Assembly: GCA_016748015.1 (NCBI GenBank)
Contig: JAAOMT010000034.1
Span: 582,277-646,276 of the forward strand
DNA from: Geosiphon pyriformis
Lineage: Eukaryota > Glomeromycota > Glomeromycetes > Archaeosporales > Geosiphonaceae
Reading direction: 5' to 3'
Length of the DNA stretch: 64,000 bases
This document shows, in pieces, positions 1 through 12,070 of the stretch. The notes beneath the pieces were generated by a model that made no database searches, was not told where the DNA came from, and was given only the letters and a program-made list of their open reading frames with translations. The position numbers and the translations under genes are program-made. Positions within the stretch are counted from its first letter, which is position 1, and each line of letters opens with the position of its first letter.

Positions 1-923
1 TCCAAAGTTATATAAGAATATATGTATGTACCTTTAATATAATTTTATAATCTTTTAATACTTTAAAAAATTCATTTGGAATATTTATTCTATTATGTTG
101 TCTACTTATTAATCCAAAATTAATTATTGTTTATTGAAAATTCCAATTGTCATTGATATAATAAACAATAATAAAGACAAAAACTTTAATATTGAAAAAT
201 GTTCAAAAATTTGATGTAAAAGAAACTTTAGACTTAATAGTACTTAAGTATATTTATTATGTTATAAATATAAAAAAAAAAAAAGATATTTCATAATAAA
301 AGTAGTGCTTGCTCTTAATTTTTGTTTACCCAAAACATAAAGTTCTATAACTTTTTTTTTAATTGTATTAACACAAACAGATTGAAAAGTAGAATTTAAA
401 TATTAGAATATTTTAATTAATTCAAAGTCTTTTACTATAAAAAGTAGTTATTGGCAATTGATAAGCCAAATAGTAATTATGTCACAAAGTTTTTTATTAT
501 CAATATCAATAGCAGTTACTACAAAAGACTAAAGCAGTTTTCTAGTTAAATTGGCCAAAAATCATAAAAAAAATAACAATCTTACTTATTAAAACATTTT
601 TTTAGTTAATTCACAATTTTTCTGAATATTTTGTCTTTTTTTATAATATTTTTCTATTGTAATATATATTGTTTAGTAGAAAGTTTCTAAATAACACTAT
701 AAAAATTTGGTAGTATTTATAGTTTCACAAAAAAATAGTTTATGTACATATTTTGAGACCATATATTTAGTTAATTCTTTTTTTTTATTTACTCAAACTT
801 ATTAAAATAGTTTTATACTTTACTCTAAAAACTATGTTTGCCAAATATATTAATATTTAAACTATTTGAGTTATGAAATTTTATTATTTCAGATTTTGAA
901 TCTTCAGTAATATTAAATAATGT
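1..923. other. AT-rich left flank, no gene recognised
   Basis: No open frame of useful length and no recognisable domain on either strand. The stretch is strongly AT-rich with short poly-A and poly-T runs. It is the left target flank of Gypsy element A. The sequence just right of that element (11817-12070) is the arm of a hAT transposon, so this side may hold the rest of that hAT, but I could not align it to the better hAT copy at 42-44 kb. Confidence 0.5.
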
Positions 924-1907
924 TGTTACCAGACAAAATTAAAGATATTGTTTAACATGAAATTACTCTTATAAATCATATTATTAATTAGCATATATTA
1001 TCGTTTCAAATTATCACTTATTACATTAGCAAAATGTCCGAAATTATCATTTAATTAATAACCCAATTTGTACATAACACAAATGTAACCTAAGTGCAAT
1101 GATCAATCATGCAATATCCCGAAATATATAACATTCAAAAGTTCGCTGAAATTTGTAGAAATTTGCCAAAATAATTGATAGTTCACCAAAATATCTAATA
1201 GTTCGCAGAAATAACTTGTAATTCACCAAAATGTATCTTTAGTTCAGTGAAATTGTAGAAAAGAGCAAAGTTCAAGTTCATAGAATAGTGTTATGACAAG
1301 TTGTATAAAAAAAAAGCTTCTCTCTTCGAGAAAATGTATCTTACTTTAGATTTATCACTTAGAACCATTCCTACATACACAAAAAGAAAAAAATACCAAA
1401 TAAATTTGGAAAAAACCAAATTCTTTAATTATTGCACTTGGAAAATCCCCAAAACCCAACTAACGTTTTGAAATTGATTAGCTACCAATTTCAGTAAACT
1501 GTTAGTGACTCCAGGCCTGGATAAAAAACATTTCTCTTGACAGAATTCTATTTTTTTTACATTTTTTTTATTTTCTTTCTTTTATTTTCTTATTATAATC
1601 ATTAGAGTAGCCTACAGACAAGGTTCCTGTAGAAGAGTTGACTTTTACAGCAAAGTAACTACACATCTTAGTGAGCTTCCAGATGAGCAATTCTTGGAAA
1701 AGAGTTGACATTTACTACAATGTAACTACACAAAGCAACTGGTATGGAGTTGGCCATTCTACTTATAAGCCCAGCAGTTTAAATTATAGGAGATAATTTG
1801 AAGATAAATTCAGTTATCAGAGGTTCAAACACTTCTCATAGTTGTGAATTAACAGCATTACAATAAACATACAAGAGCTAAGAAGAGACCAAAAACCTCC
1901 AGTAACA
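924..1907 (+). repeat. 5' LTR of Gypsy element A
   Basis: 984 bp, TGTTAC to GTAACA, matching 10798-11782 almost end to end with scattered, mostly C/T and G/A differences. It holds an array of TTCNNNGAA motifs at 1142-1150, 1202-1210 and 1243-1251 with degenerate copies between. A solo copy of the same family lies inverted at 59162-60143. Confidence 0.93.
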
Positions 1908-1926
1908 TTTGGTGCTCTTCTATGGA
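1908..1926 (+). promoter_or_regulatory. Putative primer-binding site of element A
   Basis: TGGTGC begins at 1910, two bases after the LTR end, where Gypsy elements pair with a tRNA 3' end finishing in CCA. Elements C and D have TTTGGTGCTTCCTGTGAGG in the same place. The priming tRNA is not identified, and the stretch can also be read as the start of the gag frame. Confidence 0.45.
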
Positions 1927-3430
1927 AATAACACAGCAACAACAACTTCAAAAGTGGCGACTCAAACAGATTCAAGAACTCTAGAGTATTATCAGTCAAT
2001 CTACACCCACTGCAAGCAAAGATTTAACATTCCAGACAGAATTGAAACATTCAAGAAAACACTTTACCAGTACATTGAAAATTGCATCAACAATTATCTT
2101 TTTGGAGACTACAACATTTCAAAAGTTAGACACAACTTATATGAAAGCTTAGTATATTACTCTCGTCTAAACATTCAGGATTTTAACAGTCAAACACTTG
2201 AAACATATTTCTAAGAACTCAATTTCAATATCATTCAGTATTGTGAAGAGAATTATCCAATAGAACAGAAATTTTCTCTTGGTTTTGAATCGGAAACAGA
2301 AGAAGAAAAAAGAAAAAGGAAACAAAAACTCAGAACTACTCCCAATACACCTAAAAACACTGCCAAACATTTACAAACTCCAGAACAAGGAACCAGCTTT
2401 AAATTACTACTTTCAATCACACCATTTCCAGCTTCACTTGTTCAACCGCAAACACCAAGCTCACCACTTATTTGGTTTTCAAGAATAGAAGATTTTCAGT
2501 CACCCAAAAGCCCTATTCAACAACAGGAACCAATATTAACCAGCACAAACTTTATTGACTACTTAGCAGAAAATCAAAGTGAAAAGACTGAATCAGAACA
2601 AAAAATAGAAAACTCAGAAAACAAAGAAGAAATGGTCTTCACATATATCGCAAAAATCCCTGAGTTTACAGAAGAAGACAGCAAAACCAGTCTTCAAGAA
2701 TGGCTTGACAAAGTCTTAAAAGCAAGAGATACAAATGGTTGAAACGCTGCCAGAATATTAAAAGCAATTCTATACTTCTTACAAAGAATGGCCGGTGAAT
2801 GGTTTGAAAACTTGGAAGCCCCATCAGAACACTGAAAAGCATTCAAAACTGCTTTTCTAGAACAGTTCACTGACAATAACACTTCCATCACTCTTCGAAT
2901 TCGGTTTCGAAATATCAAACAAGAACCAAGTGAATCAGTTATGACCTATCTTGGGAAATTCAACAAACTGCTTAGAAGGATTCGGCAATTGGAAACCAAT
3001 GAATACTACTCCAATGCACAAATCTTGGATCAATTCATTGCTGGACTAAAAGACAAACTTATTAAGAAAGTTTGCCCACATGCATCAGAAGATTTAGCCA
3101 CTGCTATTCAACAGGCAAAAAACTATGAAATAGCCATGGAAAAAACCAACCATACCAAACTTGTTAATCTGGCTATTGGAGAAACCAGCTCAGCAGCTGA
3201 AAAAAAAATTGACCAATTAACCAAGAAAGTTGAAAACTACTTTACCAACCAACAACAACAACAACAACCCCAAAGATATCAACCACCCCAAAGACAAAAT
3301 CAAAATAACTTCACACCACTTTCTAATAACCAGTCTCAGAATTGCTATTACTGTGGAATCCCTGGCCACTAGAAAAGAGATTGCAGAAAGCTACAACAAG
3401 ACCAACAAAATAAGAGTAATCAATGTTACC
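1909..3430 (+). pseudogene. gag: gag of element A, broken
   Basis: Structural protein relic in several frames. The first open piece (1909-2214) is followed by frame changes, then a capsid-like core from about 2630 to 3240, the same region as in elements C and D. A Q/N/P-rich linker leads to a CCHC zinc knuckle at 3343-3384 (C-x2-C-x4-H-x4-C) in which the usual Trp after His is a TAG stop. Two more expected Trp codons, near 2741 and 2835, are TGA. The longest intact piece is 143 residues (2941-3372). It would have formed the intracellular particle and bound the element RNA. It is not functional as it stands. Confidence 0.82.
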
Positions 3431-3784
3431 CTCCACCACAGCAATCTTATTATCAACCACTACCACCAGCTTACTATCCACCAAGATCCCAATACCAAAG
3501 TAACTATTATCAGTCCACCCCACAGCCAATCCAACAGCAATACCAACAACCACCCACACAATATTATCAAGTGTCTGCTCAAAGATTGATTCCACAAAAT
3601 CAGTTCACACCACAAAACCAATACCAAGTAAATAACAATAGAATCAATTCAAACAACCAATTGGTTTTCTGAAATTCAGCTCAACCAAGACCCAACCACT
3701 ATTATACTCAACCTAGTTATTTTACGATGCCAGAAGAACAGGGTTTTTACCATACTGCACTCTCAGAAGGTAGAGCTGCAGCAT

Positions 3785-4252
3785 AACAACAAAACTCTTC
3801 CTATACTCTTACCACAATCCCATCAGCCAGAATTGCTAAAAATGCCAATCTTTCAGATATATTCCCTTTTGAATTTAAAGCAAATGAATTACCATTCTTG
3901 CTTAGGAATGCAGCAGCTAACAAGCAAAAAGCCATCACTGCAATGTACACAGAAGCTAAAGCAGAAGAAAAGCCAATTTGCTTGATTCTAGACAGTGGAT
4001 CTACTGGAAACATTATTACATATCAATTAATGCAGCAGCTAAAAAGGAATGTTGACCAACCAGCTCAGACAATCATTGTCACTGCTGATGGTATGAAAAA
4101 GACTCCAGTAAGAGAAATTGATAACTTCCCATTCACAATTGACAGAATCACTATTCTAGTCAAAGTTCTGGTCATGGATGCTCCCCAATACCAAGCTCTC
4201 ATTGGAAACAATTGGCTCCAAAAAGCCAATGCTAATCTGAATTGGGGAACAT
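3785..4252 (+). pseudogene. pol: Retropepsin-like protease of element A
   Basis: The open frame at 3898-4254 holds the aspartic-protease active-site motif LILDSGSTGNIIT, with the catalytic Asp codon at 3991-3993. Downstream VMDAPQYQALIGNNWL fits the second conserved strand of retropepsins (the ALIG motif). It is the best-preserved protease of the three related elements; element C has lost the Asp and element D the Ser of D-S-G. It would have cut the Gag-Pol polyprotein. The segment is preceded by a TAA in place of a probable Gln codon near 3785 and ends at a TAA at 4252. Confidence 0.83.
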
Positions 4253-4524
4253 AAGAGTTAACAATCTCCTACCAAAAACAACATGTCCGGGTACCTGCCA
4301 CTTGTGGTACATTCTACAAACACTCCAAAAAAGCCCCGGCTTTTGAATTCGAACTGGAAAAAGAAAAACCCATCATTGAAACATTTATGGCACTTGGATC
4401 AACCTCCAATTGGGCTGATGAAACTGAACAACAGTATTTTTCAACAAATAATTCTCTTAAAACAAAAGAACCAGTGACATCCAGATGGAATGTCCCCTAT
4501 TCAAAACCAGAATCATGAAAACAA

Positions 4525-5271
4525 TGCCCTTACATTCTACTCAAATGCAAAAATTGCCACAAAAAACTCTCATCAATGGGAGCTTGTATTTCACCCAAGG
4601 AAGAATACAGAAATCATACCTGTTACTATTGCAAATTCTGTCACCGAGAACGATGGGAACACCTAGTCAAAAGAAGTGGAAAATGGGACAGAATGCCCTG
4701 TTTGACTTGTGGAGAATGATTACCTGATGAATGCAACTGGATTGATGTTGCATTTAGAGAAGGAGTCTGCAATCAAACATGCCAATATGTTTTTTTAATC
4801 TCAGAAAAAGTAACAAGAGGAACTCCTTTTGATGCTGTTTACAATAGCACCCTCAACAAACTGTATCATTACTTTTATGATGCTGAAATGATTTTCAATC
4901 TAGCAATGGCTTTAATCAATGGAGCCACTCAAAAAAATGTTCGTCAAATAAAGAAATCAGAATACATTGCATACACCTTTGAAATCACTGGATACAACTA
5001 TGAAAATGAAGTAGAAGTATATCACCAAATTGCCAATCACACTTACCTAACCAAAGAAGCTTAAGCCCAACAGTTAGAGTAAATGAACATTAAATTGTGT
5101 GAAGAATGCATAATGCCTTGCGATAAGCAATGGTGCCCTGAATGCTATGCTCTTAGCATTCCTTTGCCCAGTGAAAACAATGAAAACAAAATTGAATTTG
5201 GAGAACCTGAAGCAACAGAAGAAATTAAAGCAACACCCATCTATTTTATTGAAAATCAGTCTGCCTTATAA
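4525..5271 (+). pseudogene. Cysteine-rich module between protease and dUTPase, element A
   Basis: The frame carries a series of CxxC pairs: CKNCHKKLSSMGA near 4550, CYYCKFC near 4625, PCLTCGE near 4695 and CNQTCQY near 4770, then LCEECIMPC and WCPEC at about 5095-5140. The same cysteine pattern and spacing recur in element C (51580-52200) and element D (58610-60260). Paired cysteines suggest zinc binding. I do not recognise the family, and its role in the retrotransposon cycle is unknown. It lies where Gypsy elements normally go from protease directly toward RT. A TGA replaces a likely Trp after PCLTCGE. Confidence 0.6.
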
Positions 5272-5705
5272 CTCAAATACTTCAACAACAATGGACAAGG
5301 AATAAAACCCAAAAAAGCACATGAAATTAATACTGGATATGACCTAAGATATCCAGACAAGGATACTCTTGTCCTCAAATCCAAATCTTTCACAAAAATC
5401 AACCTCAAAATTGTCTTCGAAATCCCACTAGGAGCAATGGTTCAAATTGCCTCCTGGTCCTCTCTGGCAAGCAAAAAAATCAATGTCAGAGAAGGAATAA
5501 TCAATGCTGGATATACTGGTGACATAACAGTAATACTTCAAAATGAAACCAATAAATCTTTCAAAATTGAACATGTTGAAAAAATTGCTCAAGCTATCTA
5601 TTTACTCTTAATCAACATTTTAGGTTTACAGTTAGTCAATCAAAGAGAACAATTGGGAAAAAGCAAAAAAGAAACACAAGGTTTTGGTTCAACTAGACAA
5701 TTTAT
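5272..5705 (+). pseudogene. dUTPase-like domain of element A
   Basis: All five trimeric dUTPase motifs can be placed in order: TGYDLRYP (motif 1), WSSLA for R-S-S-L-A (motif 2), IINAGYTGD for I-I-D-A-G-Y-T-G (motif 3), KIAQ (motif 4) and GFGST (motif 5). Active dUTPases hydrolyse dUTP to dUMP and pyrophosphate and limit uracil in cDNA. Here the catalytic Asp of motif 3 is Asn and the motif 2 Arg is Trp, each one transition away, so this copy is probably inactive. The open part begins at 5437; motif 1 lies upstream in the same frame, after the stop at about 5270. Confidence 0.82.
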
Positions 5706-6128
5706 AGTTTCAGTAAACATAGCTTTTAATGAACAGAATAAGTCTTACCAGATTTTATGCCTTCTTCAACCAATCACTATTTCACCTTTTAGAGAACACC
5801 CTGAAATCTATATCTGCCCAAAGCCAACAACCACCCAACAAATTTTTGAGTCCAATGAACAAATCTGCTTGAAACATAATATCTCAATTCCAAATATTTA
5901 CATCCCAGAAGGAACAAAGAAAGTCCGAGTTACTTTTTACAACCCCAATAATTATCCCATAGTTTTATTAAATAACTTAAAAATTAGAGTTATTCACAGT
6001 AATATCTTTCAACAAGAATTACTCCAAACAGTCCCTGATTTCTCTGAAATTATTGGACATTCACTACCAAAAATCAACCCAAACCCCAGCTCCGAAAACT
6101 ACTATGTTGTCATGGAAAAACTATCTTG
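5706..6128 (+). pseudogene. Beta-rich linker domain before RT, element A
   Basis: Continues the dUTPase frame and ends at the TGA at 6127-6129. Hydrophobic alternation and a terminal motif of N-Y-P-I-V-L type followed by a short strand resemble the all-beta segment many Gypsy elements carry between protease and RT. Elements C (about 52860-53166) and D (about 60900-61205) have the same domain in the same place. Function unknown. Confidence 0.5.
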
Positions 6129-6135
6129 AATTAAC

Positions 6136-7358
6136 ATGGGACAACTTGAACCACAACAACAAAACCAGCTCAAAGAGCTAATTGCAGAATTTGCCGATAT
6201 CTTTGCCAAAAACAACAATGACTTAGAAAAAACCAATTTGGTTCAACACTAAATCTATACAAAAGATGCCAAACCAAGGTGACAGCAAGCCTACTGAGTT
6301 GCTCCAGAAAGTTACCAATTTATCCACAAAGAAGTACAATGGATGCTCAACAATAGGCTTATTCAACCATCAATGAGTCCATGGGCTTCACCTGTGGTCT
6401 TAGTTAAAAAAAAAATAGAAAGATATGATTTTGTGTTGATTATTAACAACTCAATAGTGTTACCATTGAAAATGTCTACCCTTTTCTCCGAATTGATGAC
6501 ATGCTAGATGCTCTTGGGAAGTCCAAATACTTTTTGACATTAGATTTAAAGAGTAAATACTGGCAAGTTGCCATGGATCCCAAAGATTGCCTCAAAACAG
6601 CATTTACCACTCAAGGAGGAAATTACGAGTTCAATGTAATGCCTTTTGGATTATGCAATGCACTAGCAACATTCCAAAGACTCATGGACATTGTTTACAA
6701 AGGCCTTCTTTGGAAGTCAGTAGTTGTTTATATTAATAATACTGATGTTTATTCTCCATCATTTGAATTACTTAAAACACCTATGAGAAGTTTTTCAATG
6801 ATTACAAAAAGCAGGACTGAAACTCAACATTGAAAAATGCTACTTTGGAAAAACAAGCTTGGTTTTTTTTGGTTATATCATTAGTAAAGATGGAATCAAA
6901 CCAGACTCTAGAAAAATCAGCACTGTCAAAAACTTCAAAACTCCTCAAAACACTACAGAACTAAGAGGATTCATAGGGTTAGTCTTCTACTATCGGAAGT
7001 TTATCAAAGGATTCTCAGAAATCACAAAATCTCTCAATCAGCTTACCACCAAAAACATCGAATACAAATGGACTGCTGAACATTGAAACCAGCCGAAAAG
7101 AACTATCCTGCAACAGAATTAGAAACTACAGCAGTAATCTGGGCCCTACATCACTTCAACCTTTACCTCAGACCCAAAGAATTCGATATTATTACTGATA
7201 ATATTGGACTTAAATGGCTTCAGAACAAAAACACTCAGCTAAATGCAAAACAAACCTGATGGACAGGATTTTTAGCCAACTACCAATACATTGTACACCA
7301 CAAACCAGGAAAACTCCACACCAATGTTGATTGTCTTTCAAGAATGAGGCAAGATTAG
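6136..7358 (+). pseudogene. pol: Reverse transcriptase and truncated RNase H, element A
   Basis: The RT fingers and palm are readable across several frames: SMSPWASPVVL near 6370, YWQVAMDPKD near 6560, VMPFGLCNALATFQ near 6640, and the catalytic box as VVYINNTDVYS near 6725, where YxDD has become YxNN. Both aspartates are Asn. Connection-domain motifs GYIISKDGIKPD and FIGLVFYYRKFI follow (6859-7086). Between about 7083 and 7095 the reading jumps from the thumb/connection region to PAEKNYPATELE, so roughly 190-210 bp of N-terminal RNase H, including its first catalytic Asp, is missing compared with element D. The C-terminal RNase H part runs to the TAG at 7356-7358. Confidence 0.85.
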
Positions 7359-7404
7359 AATACAAAACCAACACCCATTTGAATTAACAACAAAAAAACA
7401 AACA

Positions 7405-8048
7405 ATGAACCCCAAAAACTACAACAATCTTAAACAATATTTGGAGACATTAACAATCCCAACAGATTGGTCCTCAGATAAAAAACATCGGTTACAACAA
7501 CAAGCCAAACAATACTTCTTACACAACAACATAATTTATTATCGAAACTTCAGAAACCCAAACAATCTACTCAGATTAATACAAGAACATAAAAAAAAAC
7601 CATTTTATATAACATACACTCAGACCTTTTATCAACACACCTAGGAAAAGACAGCACCACCCAGAGAACACTAGAATATTATTTTTGGCCTTAAATAAGA
7701 AAAGACATTCATGAATATGTTAAGTCTTGTGATAGTTGTTAAAGAAGAGGAGGAACTCGCCTTACAGAATCTTTAAACCCAATCAAAGTTGGACAGCCTT
7801 TTGACTGAGTTGGTATCGATTTAGTCAGACCACATTCTATCACAAACTAAGAAAACCATTATATTGCAGTAGCTGTAGATTATCTTACCAAATGGTCTGA
7901 AGCCAGAGCCATTCAACAAACAGATGTGAAATCAGTAGCAAACTTCATCTACAAAGACATTATTTGTAGACATAGATGCCCAATAGAACTTTTATCTGAT
8001 CAAGGAACACATTTTGTAAACAATTTAATCCAGGAAATTTGTGGACAA
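7405..8048 (+). pseudogene. pol: Integrase of element A, N-terminal and core part
   Basis: Integrase zinc-binding domain followed by the catalytic core with PFD(stop)VGIDLV near 7800 and LLSDQGTHFVNN near 7990, giving the first two acidic residues of D-D-E. Stops at about 7692, 7740, 7806 and 7849 fall where Gln or Arg is expected. The frame is cut at 8048 by a solo LTR and resumes at 9241. Confidence 0.85.
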
Positions 8049-8453
8049 TGTTACAGATAAACTTGGTAGGTATAAAAAATAGTAACATTTGGTATTCTTA
8101 ATTATTGATGATATGTCTTTCACGTAATTCTGTTGGCTTAGTCTTGATTATCAGTCTCTGAAGGTCTATTCCTGAATGTGAATTTTACCCGTTGAGTTCT
8201 TTGGTTATAAGACACAGAGTTTGTCTTTTGTCAATTGCAACATTTTTCGTAAATATAAGCTTTCTTTTCCAAGCTAACGAGTGCAGTCATTAGGGTCTGG
8301 CATTGTCTTTTCATCCTTCTGATAAGCTAACAAGATAATGTTAATATCCAAAACTTAGGAAGAGCTTTCTTTTTTTACCAGACTATCACAAAGTCTATTC
8401 TCAGACAGTCGATTTTACTATGTTGCCACTCCACAAAAATAAGACAGAAAAAG

Positions 8454-8589
<136 letters not shown>

Positions 8590-8999
8590 AAAGAGAGAAA
8601 AGATAAATTAGTATCATCAATCGCCGTGATCAAGAGCAATTGGTTCAAATCATTAATAGGTTCGAAGTGGTTATGCTAAGAGCATCTGTTTTAGAACAGA
8701 GATATGAGACAAAAGTTAATTCATGTAAATTTCACAAAGTTCGAGAACATGAATTCATGATTCTAATTTCTTTAATAATTGGTTTATTTTAGGAGATAAA
8801 ATAGGGAAGATAATAAAGGATAAAGGGGTATGGATATTTTAATTCTGGTCTAGAGGTTCGTATCTATCTGTCTGTCTTTTCTCACTTCTACAACTACTTG
8901 CTTTTATACATTCTTTTGGTTTTACAGGATTGCTTTCAATTGTCTTGCTATCACTAGCTATTGCTTTGTTGTTTCTGTTATTGCTTCATTTTTCTACAT

Positions 9000-9185
9000 T
9001 ATTGCTAGTTATTCTATATTATAACATGTTATCTAACATTATTACATGTTATTCTGTGTTATCCTGCATTATAACACGTTATCCTACATTATTGTGCACT
9101 ATTCTGTGTTATCCTGCATTATAACACATTATCCTACATTATAATATGTTATCCAACATTATTGCGCATTATTCTGTGTTATGTC
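9000..9185. repeat. Imperfect tandem repeat in the solo LTR
   Basis: Units of about 20-25 bases built on TTATCCTGCATTATAACAC and TTATTCTGTG recur seven or eight times with small changes. An approximately 50-base higher-order unit appears twice. The units vary too much and lack the equal spacers of a CRISPR array. Confidence 0.7.
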
Positions 9186-9240
9186 ACGTTTTGGTCATGT
9201 TTCTTCATAACTTTAGATCAGTTTTTCTACTCGGGTAACA

Positions 9241-9985
9241 ACAATTTAATGTCAAAAAACCATTATTTTCACCCTACTATCCACAAACAAATGGACTTGT
9301 AGAACATTTCAACAGAATATTGTGTAAATTATTAACCAAAGTCTCAACTGATTTTGAGCAAGAATAGGATCTCTTTATTCCATCAGTGTTACTAGCATAT
9401 AGAACACTAAAACAAGATACCACAAAACACACACTATTTGATTTAACCTACAGAAGAACAGCAATGTTACCAATTAGTTTTACAATAGAAACATATCTAG
9501 TACAACCAATTAATAAAGACAACTTTCAGGAAACACTACAACAAAGAGCCTACACTCTGCTTAACATGTTGGAAGGAAAATGACGAATAGCAGCCACCCA
9601 TATTAAACACTCCCAAGCTCAATAAAAAGAATGGCATGATGACAAATTGCCTTTATTTACCAATAGATTTAAAATCCAAAACAAAGTTCTCTTATACAGA
9701 ACTAAAGCTGAAAAACAATAGAGTGGAAAATTTGAAAATAAATGAGATAGACCATTCTTTATCCATGAAGTCCTAGGCAACAGATCATACAAGCTAAGAC
9801 TTGATGACAAAATCCTAGCAAAAGTTGCACATGGAGATCATTTGAAACACTCTAATTCCAGACACAATCCTGAATCATTAATTCCACAAATTGGTATACA
9901 TTCCCCTTTAATCAATTCTGAAGATATTCTCTGAAATTTAGAACCAATAGTTGTCATTGAACAACCTCCCAACTTGAACACTTAA
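9241..9985 (+). pseudogene. pol: Integrase of element A, C-terminal part
   Basis: Resumes after the solo LTR with the core motif PQTNGLVEHFNRIL near 9285, keeping the third catalytic acid (Glu). This same Glu is Lys in element D. A TAG near 9366 and TGA near 9581 replace Trp. The C-terminal domain reads RPFFIHEVLGNRSYKLRL near 9750, the usual Gypsy integrase tail, and ends near the TAA at about 9982. Confidence 0.85.
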
Positions 9986-10150
9986 CTTAAATTTATTATT
10001 ATAGTTATCTTCTTATAATTTAGAAACAATCTCACAAAAACAAAGCAAAAATAACATAAAAACCCATACACCAAAAAATAATTTTCTTTTATTTTCAAAT
10101 CTCTTATAATAACTATTCCTCAAAACATTTAACAATTATCCCAAAAACTA

Positions 10151-10829
10151 ATGTTAGCTTTAAAAACAATACCCGAATTATTTATTACTGTTACTGGAAA
10201 CCACATTAATTATACCCAAACAGAAGTAGTTACAAATTTAGCCCAAAAATTCATGAAAATATCACCCATATAAAAAGAACACAAGAAGTTATTCTGGAAT
10301 TCATTTGCCAGAACTTTTAAAGCTTGCTTTAAAAGAAAACTTAATGCTCACTCCAATTAGTATTCCACCAAATGCTACAATTCAACAAAAACTTCAACTG
10401 TGTCTTAATAAGGAAAGCATTGAATACCTTCCAATCTATAAATATTTCTACATTGGAAAAACACTCTACAAACAAAAACTGGAACTTACAACAGCAAACC
10501 TCATAAAAAAAGCTATTCAGAAACAATTCCACAACGAATTCAAGACAACAGCTGGACCAACAAACAGTCACTACAAGCTCAGAGCTGCTTTTAGACTTTA
10601 TGGCCTATTTCACACCTGTGAAAACGTTCTACAAAACCCAATTTTACAGCCTTTGAAGATTCAATATATTGGAAAGCTTACAGAACTGAAATTTCAACAA
10701 TTTTCAGACCAAATTTCTTCAATAATTTTGGATTATTATCTGGAAATTACAGACAGTACTTGGACTTCAACAGAGCTCAGTTTTGAAGAGAAGGTTATGT
10801 TACCAGACGAAATTAGAGATATTGTTTAG
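10151..10829 (+). pseudogene. Third ORF of element A, extending into the 3' LTR
   Basis: After integrase comes a separate coding-like region. It opens with ATG at 10151, stops at 10271, and continues in another frame as a 174-residue open stretch (10305-10829, TTG rather than ATG at its start, so a frameshift is likely). It is Lys-rich and shows no signal peptide or membrane segment, so it is not envelope-like. Its last residues, MLPDEIRDIV, are encoded by the first 32 bases of the 3' LTR. Element B has a comparable frame in the same position (about 18980-19660). I do not recognise the family. Confidence 0.55.
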
Positions 10830-11782
10830 CATAAAATTACCCTTATAAATCTTATCATTAATTAGCATATATTATCATTTCAAATTATGACTTATTACAT
10901 TAGCAAAATGTCTGAAATTATCATTTAATTAATAACCCAATTTGTACATAACACAAATATAACCTAAGTGCAATAATCAATCATGCAATACCCCGAAATA
11001 TGTAACATTCAAAAGTTCGCCAAAATTTGTAGAAATTTGCCGAAATAATTGATAGTTTACCAAAATATCTAATAGTTTGCAGAAATAACTTGTAATTTGC
11101 CAAAATGTATCTTTAGTTCAGCGAAATTGTAGAAAAAAGCAAAGTTCAAGTTCATAGAATAGTGTTACAACAAGTTGTATAAAAGAAGAGCTTTTCTTTT
11201 CGAGAAAATGTATCTTACTTTAGATTTATCACTTAAAACTATTCCTACATACACAAAAAGAAAAAAATACCAAATAAATTTGGAAAAAACCAAATTCTTT
11301 AATTATTGCACTTGAAAAAATTTCCAAAACCCAACTAACGTTTTGAAATTGATTAGCTACCAATTTCAGTAAACTGTTAGTGACTTCAGGTCTGGATAGA
11401 AAACATTTCCCTTGACAGAATTCTATTTTTTTTACATTTTTTTTATTTTTTATTTTTTATTTTCTTATTATAATCATTAGGGTAGCCTACAGACAAGGTT
11501 CCTGTAAAAGAGTTGACTTTTACAGCAAAGTAACTACACATCTTAGTGAGCTTTCAGATGAGCAATTCTTTGGAAAAAGTTGACGTTTACTACAACATAA
11601 CTACACAAAACAACTGGCATGGAGTTGGCCATTCTACTTATAAGCCCAACAGTTTAAATTATAGGAGATAATTTGAAGATAAATTCAGTTATCAGAGGTT
11701 CAAACACTTCCCATAGTTGTGAATTAACAGCATTACAATAAACATACAAGAGCTAAAAAGAGACCAAAAACCTCCAGTAACA
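10798..11782 (+). repeat. 3' LTR of Gypsy element A
   Basis: 985 bp, partner of 924-1907, TGTTAC to GTAACA. Followed by ATGT, the right copy of the target duplication. The first 32 bases double as the end of the third ORF. Confidence 0.93.
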
Positions 11783-11816
11783 ATGTTAACAATAAATTTA
11801 TTTTGATAAGTTGAAA

Positions 11817-12070
11817 AGTAAAGTTAGTTTTATATACCTTTTTAACTAATTATAGTAATTAAACAAAGTAATAATTAATGAAAAAATAGTACAAATTATA
11901 TATATTTTTAATTTTATCAAATTTAAACAAGTTTATAAACTTTGAATTAGACTTAAACTGAATTTAGACTTGTCAAAAAAGTTTAATATTAAACTTAAAC
12001 TAAACCTACTTTGAAATTTTAATTTGGTTTAAGTTTGGTTTAGTTTGTTTTAATTAAAACCCTAAAAAAA
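11817..12070. repeat. Copy of the right arm of a hAT element
   Basis: Closely matches 43845-44100, beginning at TTTTATATACC and going on through repeated AAACTT/GAACT motifs typical of hAT subterminal regions. Element A lies directly to its left and may have split the hAT. Confidence 0.65.

Noticed and set aside
1-923. Possible hAT transposase interior
   Set aside because: No hAT motif could be read on either strand; left as unassigned rather than called.
9000-9185. Regular repeats that could suggest a CRISPR array
   Set aside because: Units vary in length and sequence, no constant repeat with unique spacers, and the host is a eukaryote; it is a tandem repeat in an LTR.
10305-10829. Envelope gene that would make element A an errantivirus-like element
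   Set aside because: No signal peptide, transmembrane segment or cysteine pattern of an envelope protein.
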